Source: Nocardia sp. alder85J
Lineage (GTDB): Bacteria > Actinomycetota > Actinomycetes > Mycobacteriales > Mycobacteriaceae
Direction of reading: 5' to 3'
Assembly: GCF_020176955.2 (NCBI RefSeq)
Contig: NZ_JAIUCZ020000003.1
Coordinates: forward strand, 496,001 to 560,000
DNA: 64,000 nt
Within the stretch, counting starts at the first letter, position 1. Every line of letters begins with the position of its first letter. The notes beneath the pieces are model-generated. The model had not been told where the DNA came from, did not search any database, and was given only the letters and a program-made list of their open reading frames with translations. The translations under genes and the position numbers were made by a program. Shown here one piece after another: positions 1-7,380 of this stretch.

Positions 1-604
1 CGCGCTGGATGACCACAGTCGAGCGGGGCCCCTCGAGGACCCGATGTTCGGGGCTGGTGAAGATGACGTCGTCCGCGTGATTGCGCGCGGCGAAGCGCAG
101 CGCGGCCATATTGGTCGCATAGGACAGCGTCTTGGCGCCGAGCAACAGCCAGGGTGCGGTGGGTGCGAGTTCGATCGAGGTGCCGCGCGCCAGGGTGATC
201 ACCGAAATCCCTTCGGCGCGAGCCTTGTTCACGCGTTCGGGCACGGGCACCACGAGGACGAAGGAGGTGCCGCCGGGGCCGCCGTACGACGTCGGCGGCT
301 CGGTGTCGCGCCCGCGGGTGAACACCATGCGCAGCGTGCCCTCCTGCTCGGTGCCCCACTCCTTCGCCGCCAGCTCGACCGCGCGGCGCCAGCGCCCCAG
401 ATCGGGTTCCGGTAGGTCCAGCGCCTCCGCGGACCGGCGCAACCGGGCCAGATGTAGTTCCAGCGCGCAGGCCTTGCCGTCCCGGAGCAGCACGGTCTCG
501 AAGATGCCGTCACCACGCAGCAGCCCGATGTCGTCCGCGTAGAGCAACGGCTCGTCCAGGTCCCGGATCGCGCCATCGAGAGTCACCAGAACTCGATCCA
601 CCAT
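1..604 (-). CDS. pabC: 4-amino-4-deoxychorismate lyase (PabC-like), partial
   Basis: Likely the PLP enzyme that releases pyruvate from aminodeoxychorismate to give p-aminobenzoate for folate synthesis. The 201 visible residues are the N-terminal domain and start of the second domain of a fold-type IV (branched-chain-aminotransferase-like) protein. GDGIFETV lies near residues 31-38, and GAKTLSY near 156-162, with Lys158 the expected PLP lysine. The gene runs off the left edge, so the C-terminal specificity residues are missing and a D-amino-acid or branched-chain aminotransferase cannot be excluded. ATG 604 is the first in-frame start and lies 6 nt after TAGGCT. It diverges from the ygfZ-like gene. 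Rv0812 occupies the same neighbourhood in M. tuberculosis. Confidence 0.82.
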   Translation of the reverse strand, partial: MVDRVLVTLDGAIRDLDEPLLYADDIGLLRGDGIFETVLLRDGKACALELHLARLRRSAEALDLPEPDLGRWRRAVELAAKEWGTEQEGTLRMVFTRGRDTEPPTSYGGPGGTSFVLVVPVPERVNKARAEGISVITLARGTSIELAPTAPWLLLGAKTLSYATNMAALRFAARNHADDVIFTSPEHRVLEGPRSTVVIQR

Positions 605-610
605 GCGGGC

Positions 611-616
611 AGCCTA
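611..616 (-). promoter_or_regulatory. -10 element, leaderless pabC-like gene
   Basis: TAGGCT fits the actinobacterial -10 TANNNT and ends 6 nt before ATG 604, so transcription should begin at or next to the start codon. No Shine-Dalgarno sequence fits in the gap. Inferred from spacing only. Confidence 0.5.
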
Positions 617-768
617 GGCCAACAGGGCGTTCCACGAAGGGCTACCGAACCCTCGGTACACAATTCGGCCATCTAAACAAACCCTGTGTCACTAAATGTG
701 CCACGGCAACCCCGAACGTCGAACGGGTGCGGCCGGAGGTGGCCCACCCCGACCGCGCCGGTTTCCCA

Positions 769-774
769 TACAGT
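769..774 (+). promoter_or_regulatory. -10 element, leaderless ygfZ-like gene
   Basis: TACAGT followed by 7 nt and GTG 782. This argues for GTG 782 rather than an upstream in-frame ATG at 686, which would place the -10 inside the coding sequence. Confidence 0.5.
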
Positions 775-781
775 GGTTGCT

Positions 782-1900
782 GTGACCGAGGTTCTTCCGT
801 CCAGCCCGCTGCTGCAGGAGCGGGGAGCCGTCGCCGGTCCGCCCGGCTCCCCCGACGCGGCCGTGGCCTGGCATTACGGCGACCCGTTCGGTGAACAGCG
901 GGCCGCCGCGCAGCGGGTGGCCGTGGTGGACCGATCGCATCGGTTCGTCATGACCCTGACCGGCCGGGAGCGGTTGTCCTGGCTGCACACCATCTCCAGT
1001 CAGGCCGTGGCCGATCTGGCCGACGGCCGGTCGGCCGAGAATCTCGACCTCGACCTCAACGGCCGGGTGCTGCACCACTTCGTCCTCACCGACCTCGACG
1101 CCACGGTGTGGATCGACACCGAGGGCGAGCGCGGGCCCGCCCTGCTGGACTACCTGAGCAAGATGGTTTTCTGGGCCGACGTGCAGCCACAGGCGGCGCC
1201 CGGGTACGCGGTGCTGAGCCTGCTGGGCCCCCGGGTCACCACCCTCACCGCCGCGCTCGGGGTCGAGGCGCTGCCGGAGGTCTACGCCGCGGTGCGACTG
1301 GGCGACCGCGACGGCTTCCTGCGCCGGATGCCCTGGCCCACCGAGGATTCGTACGACCTGATCGTCCCGCGCGCCGAACTCGCCGACTGGTGGGCGCGGC
1401 TGACCGCGGCGGGCGCGGAACCGGCCGGGCTGTGGACCTACGAGGCGCTGCGGGTGGCGGCGCTGCGGCCACGCATCGGGATCGACACCGACGACCGGAC
1501 CATTCCGCACGAGGTGCGCTGGATCGGCGACATCGCCGAACAGGGCGCGGTCCACCTGAACAAGGGCTGCTACCGCGGCCAGGAGACGGTGGCCCGGGTG
1601 CAGAACCTCGGCAAACCACCGCGGCACCTGGTGCTGTTGCATCTGGACGGCTCCGCCGACGCCCGCCCTGCCGTCGGCGACCCGGTCACCGCAGCCGGCC
1701 GCACCGTGGGCCGGCTGGGCACCGTGATCGACCACCACGAGCTGGGCCCGATCGCGCTGGCCCTGATCAAGCGCACCGTCCCCGCCGACACGAAGCTGGA
1801 CGCCGGGCCGATGGCGGCGGCCATCGATCCGGATTCGGTGCCGTCGGACGACGAGCCGCAGGCCGGCCGCCTGGCCGTGGAGAGGCTGCGCGGCCGATGA
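782..1900 (+). CDS. ygfZ: YgfZ/GcvT-domain folate-binding protein
   Basis: Tetrahydrofolate-binding protein of the YgfZ/IBA57 family, known to support assembly or repair of certain Fe-S clusters in the cytoplasm. The family signature KGCYRGQE, with its conserved Cys, lies near residues 261-268. The N-terminal part shows the GcvT-like stretch VVDRSHRFVMTLTGRERLSW. At 372 aa from GTG 782 the length is normal. I chose GTG 782 because a TACAGT -10 lies 7 nt upstream and the WHYGDPFGEQRAAA region then sits near the N-terminus as in mycobacterial homologues (Rv0811c position). It overlaps the MOSC gene by 4 nt (ATGA), so the two are translationally coupled. The exact Fe-S client is unknown. Confidence 0.88.
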   Translation: MTEVLPSSPLLQERGAVAGPPGSPDAAVAWHYGDPFGEQRAAAQRVAVVDRSHRFVMTLTGRERLSWLHTISSQAVADLADGRSAENLDLDLNGRVLHHFVLTDLDATVWIDTEGERGPALLDYLSKMVFWADVQPQAAPGYAVLSLLGPRVTTLTAALGVEALPEVYAAVRLGDRDGFLRRMPWPTEDSYDLIVPRAELADWWARLTAAGAEPAGLWTYEALRVAALRPRIGIDTDDRTIPHEVRWIGDIAEQGAVHLNKGCYRGQETVARVQNLGKPPRHLVLLHLDGSADARPAVGDPVTAAGRTVGRLGTVIDHHELGPIALALIKRTVPADTKLDAGPMAAAIDPDSVPSDDEPQAGRLAVERLRGR

Positions 1901-2613
1901 GCGGCGCGGACGGCCGGGTGCTCGCGGTCTGCGTGGTGCACACCGACGTCGAACTGCCGCACAAGATCAGCCGGGTGGGTCGCACGGCGATCGACAAACG
2001 CCCCGTCACCGGCCGGATCCGGGCCGAGGCGCTCGGCCTCGACGGCGACCACGTCTGCGACACCAAGAATCACGGCGGGGCCGACCAGGCGGTGTACGCC
2101 TACGCCGAGGAGGACGCCGAGACCTGGAGCCGGGAGCTCGGCCGCCCGCTGCCTTCCGGCTGGTTCGGCGAGAATCTGCGCGTCACCGGCCTGCGGGTCA
2201 GCGATTCGGTGATCGGCGAGCGCTGGCTGATCGGCGAGGCCGTGTTCGAGGTGTCCGCCCCGCGGGTGCCGTGCTCGACCTTCCAGCACTGGAGCGGCGA
2301 GCAGCACTGGGTCAAGCGGTTCACCCTGCGCGCGAACACCGGCGCCTATCTCCGGGTGCTCACCCCGGGCACGGTCGGCGCCGGCGACGAGATCCGGGTG
2401 GATCACGTTCCGGCACACGGTGTCACGGTGCGCGACCTGTTCACCGGCGCGGATCCGGACCGGCTGACGCTGCTGCTGGCCGCGGAACCGACGGTGTCCG
2501 ACGACGTCCGCATGCAGGTGGACCGGCATGCCCGCCGGGCCGGCGCGAAAACCCGCGCACAGCATTCGAATTCGACAGCCGAGCCGGCCCGGTCGGCGGA
2601 AGGGACAGCGTGA
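1897..2613 (+). CDS. MOSC domain protein (YiiM-like)
   Basis: MOSC (molybdenum cofactor sulfurase C-terminal) domain protein of the YiiM type, 238 aa. Members bind molybdopterin or handle sulfur; E. coli YiiM acts on N-hydroxylated compounds such as 6-N-hydroxylaminopurine. Visible landmarks are the early GLDGDHVCDTKNHGGADQAVYAY stretch (residues about 47-69), WFGENLRVTG, and the putative catalytic Cys in PRVPCSTFQ. Starts at ATG 1897 inside the stop of the ygfZ-like gene and ends overlapping the asparaginase start by GTGA. This is a three-gene coupled operon. The true substrate is not known. Confidence 0.85.
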   Translation: MSGADGRVLAVCVVHTDVELPHKISRVGRTAIDKRPVTGRIRAEALGLDGDHVCDTKNHGGADQAVYAYAEEDAETWSRELGRPLPSGWFGENLRVTGLRVSDSVIGERWLIGEAVFEVSAPRVPCSTFQHWSGEQHWVKRFTLRANTGAYLRVLTPGTVGAGDEIRVDHVPAHGVTVRDLFTGADPDRLTLLLAAEPTVSDDVRMQVDRHARRAGAKTRAQHSNSTAEPARSAEGTA

Positions 2614-3572
2614 GCGTCGAACTGGTCGAGGTCGTCCGATCCGGCTTCCGGGAGTGCGTCCATCGGGGCTCGCTGGTGATCCTGGACCCGGACGGCGAGC
2701 CGGCCGTCACGCTCGGCGAGGTGCACCTGCCGATCTATCCCCGCTCCACCAACAAGCCGATGCAGGCGATCACCTTGCTGCGCAACGGATTCGACCCGGT
2801 CGACGAGGCCGAGCTGGCCGTCGCGGCGGCCTCCCACTACGGCGAGCCCGACCATCTCGCGCTGGTCCGGCGGTTGCTGGACCGCTACGGCCTGGCCGAG
2901 TCGCAGCTGGAATGCCCACCGGATCTGCCGCACGCCGAGCGGGCCCGGGCCGAGGTGCTGGCCGGACACGACCCGGCGGAAGCCGCTCGCAGCATCTACA
3001 TGAACTGCTCCGGCAAACACGCCGCCATGCTCGCCACCTGCGTGATCAACGGCTGGCCGACCGCCGGTTATCCGGAGGTCGCCCACCCGTTGCAGCAGGC
3101 CGTACTCGCCACGGTCGCCGATCTGACCGGGGAACCCGAGACCGATCTCGGCATCGACGGGTGCGGCCTGCCCATCGTGCCGGTGTCGCTGACGAACCTG
3201 GCCCGCGCCTACGCCACGATCGCGACCGCCGCGCCCGGATCGCCGGAACGTCGTGTCGCGGACGCCATCCGCGCGCATCCGCGAGTGATTTCCGGCACGG
3301 ACGGCCCGGACCTGCTGACCATGCGGGCAACTCCGGGGCTGCTGTGCAAGATCGGCGCCGACGGGGTACACGCCGGGTCGCTGCCGGACGGCCGGGCCTT
3401 CGCCTACAAGATCGATGACGGTCACGACCGGGCACGGATGCCGCTGACGCAGGCGATACTGCATCGGATGGGGATCGACTGGACCCCGGCGCACGCCGAA
3501 CTGGCGGCCCCGCCGGTGCTCGGTGGCGGCGCCCGGGTGGGTATCGTGCGCGCGATTCCGGGTGTGCTGTAA
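2610..3572 (+). CDS. asparaginase, AnsA/Rhizobium-type (PF06089)
   Basis: Predicted L-asparaginase of the rhizobial type II family, hydrolysing asparagine to aspartate and ammonia. This family is unrelated to the E. coli AnsA/AnsB fold and uses paired Ser-Lys motifs. Both are visible: YPRSTNKPMQ near residues 46-55 and MNCSGKHAAM near 130-139. It is 320 aa, typical length, with no signal peptide. GTG 2610 overlaps the MOSC stop by 4 nt. A weak hairpin-free region follows, so the operon end is not marked by an obvious terminator. Confidence 0.87.
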   Translation: MSVELVEVVRSGFRECVHRGSLVILDPDGEPAVTLGEVHLPIYPRSTNKPMQAITLLRNGFDPVDEAELAVAAASHYGEPDHLALVRRLLDRYGLAESQLECPPDLPHAERARAEVLAGHDPAEAARSIYMNCSGKHAAMLATCVINGWPTAGYPEVAHPLQQAVLATVADLTGEPETDLGIDGCGLPIVPVSLTNLARAYATIATAAPGSPERRVADAIRAHPRVISGTDGPDLLTMRATPGLLCKIGADGVHAGSLPDGRAFAYKIDDGHDRARMPLTQAILHRMGIDWTPAHAELAAPPVLGGGARVGIVRAIPGVL

Positions 3573-3660
3573 CCGAGTTTCTCTCTCGCGACAACCGGGC
3601 AAACTCCTCCGGTTCGGGCGTCTTCCGCCACTCCTGGAAGCGCGACCGCCGGACACACGC

Positions 3661-3666
3661 TAGAGT
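3661..3666 (+). promoter_or_regulatory. -10 element upstream of DUF3073 gene
   Basis: TAGAGT sits between short inverted arms GACAC (about 3652) and GTGTC (about 3665), 79 nt before ATG 3746. It is a plausible promoter with a possible small operator; inferred from the TANNNT match alone. Confidence 0.35.
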
Positions 3667-3745
3667 GTCTGTCAGGAAGAGTATTAATTCGAACGGGGCC
3701 GCCAACCACCCCAGGCCGCCCCGCAGTGACGCGAGGGGGTCAGCC

Positions 3746-3979
3746 ATGGGCCGTGGCCGGGCTAAGGCAAAGCAGACCAAGGTCGCACGCGAGCTGAAGT
3801 ACAGCTCGCCGTCGACCGACTTCGCGAGCCTTCAGCGCGAGCTGTCGGGACATTCCCACGACTTGCCGGGACATGTCCACGACTCGCAGCGCGGTGGTGT
3901 GCTTTCCGACGAGCACGACGCGGATGTTCCGCGGTCGCGCTGGGAGGAAGACGAGGACTACGACGACTGGCGCCGCTGA
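3746..3979 (+). CDS. DUF3073 small protein
   Basis: Short highly charged actinobacterial protein of unknown function (DUF3073; Rv0810c occupies the same place beside purM in M. tuberculosis). The conserved N-terminus MGRGRAKAKQTKVARELKYSS is intact; the C-terminus is acidic and ends DEDYDDWRR. Length from ATG 3746 is 77 aa. An upstream in-frame start at 3665 would add 27 poorly conserved residues and was not used. A perfect 10-bp hairpin follows 19 nt after the stop. Monocistronic, convergent with purM. The basic head and acidic tail suggest nucleic-acid or protein binding, but that is a guess. Confidence 0.85.
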   Translation: MGRGRAKAKQTKVARELKYSSPSTDFASLQRELSGHSHDLPGHVHDSQRGGVLSDEHDADVPRSRWEEDEDYDDWRR

Positions 3980-3998
3980 CTCGGATTCGATGCGTCGA

Positions 3999-4025
3999 GG
4001 GGGAGGCCGCAGGGGCCTCCCCCTT
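3999..4025 (+). terminator. hairpin terminator after DUF3073 gene
   Basis: Perfect 10-bp stem GGGGGAGGCC (3999-4008) and GGCCTCCCCC (4014-4023) with a 5-nt loop. The tail is only CTTCG, so this is a GC-rich hairpin with a weak U-tract. Confidence 0.6.
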
Positions 4026-4174
4026 CGCACGTCGATATGAGGTTCGCGTCAGGTCGAGTGGTCCCCCGCCACACCGGGCTTGCAACACACCGATGTCCCC
4101 GGCTCTTCCGGTCGAGGCATCGGTGTTCTCGAGTTATTCGGTTCGGTTTCCACGCAGGTGGGCACCGCACCACG

Positions 4175-4215
4175 AAAAACCCGCTTCCGGATTCACCGGA
4201 AGCGGGTTTTCGTTT
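4175..4215. terminator. bidirectional intrinsic terminator
   Basis: Perfect 15-bp stem: AAAACCCGCTTCCGG (4176-4190) and its reverse complement at 4196-4210, with a 5-nt ATTCA loop. T-runs follow on the plus strand (TTTTCGTTTTT) and on the minus strand. It lies between the convergent DUF3073 and purM genes, 48 nt past the purM stop, and can serve both. This is the strongest terminator in the window. Confidence 0.9.
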
Positions 4216-4257
4216 TTCGGTCTGTGATCGACGGCGATGCGGATCGGCGGTACCCGA

Positions 4258-5340
4258 TCAGAACCGGGGATGCTCGCCCAGCAGCTGCACCCGGTCGGCG
4301 TCGTGGTCCTTGGCCTTCTTCACCGTGCCCAGCGCCCAGCAGACGATGTGCCGCGCGGTGAGGATGGCCAGGGCCCGGTCGGCGTCCTCGGGGGCCACCA
4401 CGGCCACCATGCCGACGCCCATGTTGAACGTCTTCTCCATCTCGGCCCGCTCGACCCGGCCGCGCTGCGCGATCAGCTTGAACACCGGCGCCGGATTCCA
4501 GGTGCCGCGGTCGAGTTCGGCGACCATGCCCGCGGGCAGCACCCGGGCCAGGTTGTTGGCCAGCCCGCCGCCGGTGACGTGCGCGAAGGTGCGCACCTCG
4601 GTCTCGGCGACCAGCGCCAGGCAGTCCTTGGCGTAGATGCGGGTGGGCTCCAGCAACTCCTCGCCGAGGGTGCGGCCGAACTCCTCGACGTGGCCGGTGA
4701 GCGACTGGTGGTCGATCTCCAGCAACACCTTGCGGGCCAGGCTGTAGCCGTTGGAGTGCAGGCCCGACGAGCCCATCGCGATGACCACGTCACCGGGACG
4801 CACCCGATCCGGGCCGAGCACGTCGTCGGCCTCCACCACGCCGACGCCGGTGGCCGAGATGTCGTAGTCGTCGTGGCCCATCAGGCCGGGATGCTCCGCC
4901 GTCTCGCCGCCCAGCAGCGCGCAGCCGGCCTTCACACAGCCCTCGGCGATGCCGGAGACGATGCTCGCCACCCGCTCGGGGACCACCTTGCCGACGGCGA
5001 TGTAGTCCTGGAGGAACAACGGCTCGGCGCCGCACACCACCAGATCGTCGACCACCATGGCGACCAGATCGAGGCCGACGGTGTCGTGCTTGTCCAGCGC
5101 CTGCGCGATCGCGAGCTTGGTACCCACCCCGTCGGTGGAGGCCGCGATCAGCGGCTCACGGTAGCCGCCCTTGAGCGCGAACAGGCCGGCGAAACCACCG
5201 AGCCCGCCCTGCACCTCCGGTCGGCTCGCCTTCTTCGCCAGCGGCGCGAACAGCTCGACTGCGCGGTCGCCGGCCTCGATGTCGACGCCTGCCGCAGCGT
5301 AGGAGGCAGCACCGGCTCCACTCGGGGTCTGCTCAGTCAT
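4258..5340 (-). CDS. purM: phosphoribosylformylglycinamidine cyclo-ligase
   Basis: AIR synthetase, the fifth step of de novo purine synthesis: ATP-dependent closure of FGAM to aminoimidazole ribonucleotide. The 360-aa protein has typical PurM landmarks: STDGVGTKL (ATP/substrate loop), the MVVDDLVVCGAEPLFLQDYIA segment, LLGGETAEHPG, MGSSGLHSNGYSLAR and HVTGGGLANNLARVLP. ATG 5340 (MTEQTPSG) is chosen; the open frame reaches a TTG at 5358 but lacks a convincing ribosome site there. It stands alone, ending at the bidirectional terminator. In M. tuberculosis purF adjoins purM; here an 8-kb hydrolase/ABC block separates them. Confidence 0.96.
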   Translation of the reverse strand: MTEQTPSGAGAASYAAAGVDIEAGDRAVELFAPLAKKASRPEVQGGLGGFAGLFALKGGYREPLIAASTDGVGTKLAIAQALDKHDTVGLDLVAMVVDDLVVCGAEPLFLQDYIAVGKVVPERVASIVSGIAEGCVKAGCALLGGETAEHPGLMGHDDYDISATGVGVVEADDVLGPDRVRPGDVVIAMGSSGLHSNGYSLARKVLLEIDHQSLTGHVEEFGRTLGEELLEPTRIYAKDCLALVAETEVRTFAHVTGGGLANNLARVLPAGMVAELDRGTWNPAPVFKLIAQRGRVERAEMEKTFNMGVGMVAVVAPEDADRALAILTARHIVCWALGTVKKAKDHDADRVQLLGEHPRF

Positions 5341-5495
5341 TGTCGGGGAAAGCTCCAAACCGAATCGGTGGATAGATGCCTGAACACGCTACCGGAGTCA
5401 GATAACGAGACCGCACCGGTCTCGAGTTCTCCGCTTGACAAATCCGCGCCCGAACGGCCTCTACGCGGTCACGGCCGGTTTCTCCCTGGCGCCCA

Positions 5496-5522
5496 TTGAC
5501 ATACATACGGTATGTATGTAAT
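5496..5522 (+). promoter_or_regulatory. promoter with perfect palindromic operator
   Basis: A perfect -35 TTGACA (5496-5501) overlaps an inverted repeat: arm ACATACATAC (5499-5508), one central G, and its exact reverse complement (5510-5519). TGTAAT (5517-5522) is the best -10, with a 15-bp spacer. The palindrome fills the spacer, so a bound dimer would block RNA polymerase. The TetR encoded by the second gene of the operon is the obvious ligand. Confidence 0.75.
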
Positions 5523-5561
5523 TGTGGTGGGTGACCGATCCCCGATCATCGGAGGCCCGAC

Positions 5562-6428
5562 ATGGGTAACAGCACCGCTCTCGGCCCGCTCCACGATGTC
5601 GCTCTGCCCGGTGGGCGGATCCGCTACCACGACCTCGGCTCGGGCGAGCCGGTCGTCTTCGTCCACGGTCTGCTCGTCAACGCCGACCTCTGGCGCGGCG
5701 TCGCCCCGGCGGTGGCCGCCGCCGGCCACCGCTGCCTGGTGCCCGACTGGCCGCTGGGCTCGCATTCGGTCCCGGTTCCCGACGCCGACCTCTCCCCCAC
5801 CGGCGTGGCCGATCTGATCGCCGACTTCCTGTCCGCCCTCGACCTGCGGGACGTCACGCTGGTGGCCAACGACACCGGCGGGGCGATCACGCAGATCCTG
5901 CTGACCCGCGACCGCAGCCGGATCGCCCGGGTGGTGCTCACCGACTGCGACGCCTACGACAAGTTCTTCCCGCAGCCGTTCACCGGGCTGCCGCGACTGG
6001 CCGCCGTGCCCGGGGCATTGCGAATCATGGTCGAGTCCATGCGGTTCCGGCCCGCGCAGCGGCTGCCGATCGCGTTCGGACTGGTCAGCAAGCGCCCAGT
6101 GCCGCCGGAGGTGGCCGATTCGTACCTGCTGCCCAGCCGCCGGTCCGCGGCGATACGGGCGGATCTGCGCCGCTTCCTGCGCGGGGTGCACAACCGGTAC
6201 ACGCTGGCGGCGGCCGAGCACTTCGCCGAGTTGGACCTGCCGGTGCTGCTGGCCTGGGCGCGCGAGGACAAGGTCTTCCGGCCGGCGTTCGCGCAACGGC
6301 TGGCCGCCGACCTGCCGCGGGCGGAATTGCGGTGGATCGACGACTCCTACACCTTCATCGCCGAAGACCGTCCCGAGTTGCTCGCCGAGTTGATCCTGGA
6401 GTTCACTCGGCAACATGCCGCGCCGTAG
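5562..6428 (+). CDS. alpha/beta-hydrolase with Asp nucleophile elbow
   Basis: 288-aa alpha/beta-hydrolase fold protein. The oxyanion segment VFVHGLLVNADLW (about residues 32-44) is typical. The nucleophile elbow reads VANDTGG (about 101-107), giving Asp as in haloalkane dehalogenases and epoxide hydrolases rather than Ser. The C-terminal block that normally holds the catalytic His reads DDSYTFIAEDRPE (about 264-276), with Tyr where His is expected. Hydrolytic activity is therefore uncertain. First gene of an operon with a TetR gene (14-nt overlap) behind a palindromic operator, suggesting induction by a small ligand. Cytoplasmic, with no signal peptide. No precise function is assigned. Confidence 0.8.
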   Translation: MGNSTALGPLHDVALPGGRIRYHDLGSGEPVVFVHGLLVNADLWRGVAPAVAAAGHRCLVPDWPLGSHSVPVPDADLSPTGVADLIADFLSALDLRDVTLVANDTGGAITQILLTRDRSRIARVVLTDCDAYDKFFPQPFTGLPRLAAVPGALRIMVESMRFRPAQRLPIAFGLVSKRPVPPEVADSYLLPSRRSAAIRADLRRFLRGVHNRYTLAAAEHFAELDLPVLLAWAREDKVFRPAFAQRLAADLPRAELRWIDDSYTFIAEDRPELLAELILEFTRQHAAP

Positions 6429-7020
6429 CCAGGAGGACCGATCCCGCACGACCCGGGCCGCGCTCGAGGACGCCGGTCGCCGGTTGTTCGCCGAGCGCGG
6501 CTATGCCGGGGTCTCGGCCGAGGAGATCGTCACCGCGGCCGGCGTCACCCGGGGTGCGCTGCACCACCACTACGGCGACAAGCGCGGACTGTTCGTGGAG
6601 GTGCTGGAGAAGTTGGAGGAGGAGAACACCGTCGCGATCGGGACCGCCATCGCCGCACTGCCCGATCCGGCCGACCTGGTCGCGGCGATGGCCGCGGGGT
6701 TGCGCACCTTCCTGGACCTCAGCGGGCAGCCGGAGACCGTCCGCATCGCGATGCAGGACGGCCCGACCGTGCTCGGCTGGCAGCACTGGCGCGAGATGGA
6801 GGCCCGGCACGGCCTCGGCATGATCACCGACGCCCTGCAACGAGCCGTCGACGCGGGCCTGGCCGTGCCGGTGCCGGTCCGGGTGCTGGCCCAGCTGATC
6901 CTCAGCGCGGTCACCGAGGCGGGGCTGATCGTGGCGCACGCCGAGGACCCGGACGCCGCACGGCTGGAAGCCGAACAATGTCTGCTGCTGCTCATCAGCG
7001 GCGTGCTGCGCACCGGGTGA
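6415..7020 (+). CDS. TetR/AcrR family regulator
   Basis: 201-aa TetR-type repressor. The N-terminal HTH is clear: TRAALEDAGRRLFAERGYAGVSAEEI, then AAGVTRGALHHHYGDKRGLF (about residues 43-62). The C-terminal all-helical ligand domain is divergent, as usual. It overlaps the upstream hydrolase by 14 nt and is likely to autoregulate through the palindrome at 5499-5519. An 18-copy octamer repeat follows 46 nt after the stop. Confidence 0.9.
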   Translation: MPRRSQEDRSRTTRAALEDAGRRLFAERGYAGVSAEEIVTAAGVTRGALHHHYGDKRGLFVEVLEKLEEENTVAIGTAIAALPDPADLVAAMAAGLRTFLDLSGQPETVRIAMQDGPTVLGWQHWREMEARHGLGMITDALQRAVDAGLAVPVPVRVLAQLILSAVTEAGLIVAHAEDPDAARLEAEQCLLLLISGVLRTG

Positions 7021-7063
7021 TCCGGCGGAACCAGTGCGACCGGAAGCCTCCCGCCCGATGCAC

Positions 7064-7210
7064 CGGCGGCTCGGCGGCTCGGCGGCTCGGCGGCTCGGCG
7101 GCTCGGCGGCTCGGCGGCTCGGCGGCTCGGCGGCTCGGCGGCTCGGCGGCTCGGCGGCTCGGCGGCTCGGCGGCTCGGCGGCTCGGCGGCTCGGCGGCTC
7201 GGCGGCTCGG
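7064..7210. repeat. octamer tandem repeat, 18 perfect copies
   Basis: CGGCTCGG repeated 18 times without a mismatch from 7067 to 7210, preceded by a partial copy. It lies in the 360-bp gap between the TetR gene and the ABC operon, which otherwise shows no gene. The unit contains no stop in any frame, so long spurious open frames cross it (minus strand: Arg-Arg-Ala-Ala-Glu-Pro-Pro-Ser). Being 8 bp, it is prone to slippage and probably varies in copy number between strains. 7211-7380 shows nothing recognisable. Confidence 0.97.
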
Positions 7211-7380
7211 AACACAGTAGTCGGCTCTGGCGCAACCGGATTCGACAGCACGCTCACCTCCACCGGCTGCGGTGCTCCGACCGTCGGTTCACGCCGTTCT
7301 CGCACAACGTGATTCACAGACTCGGCTGCGCACCTGCTCGGCTCGGAGCCGATCGCCGATCCGGGTCTTCCACTGCCTGT

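Noticed and set aside
4237..5499. 420-codon plus-strand frame over purM
   Set aside because: Shadow of purM; no homologous content.
6403..7317. Minus-strand open frame with Arg-Arg-Ala-Ala-Glu-Pro-Pro-Ser repeats
   Set aside because: Produced by the stop-free octamer repeat plus the antisense of TetR; no start signal or domain.
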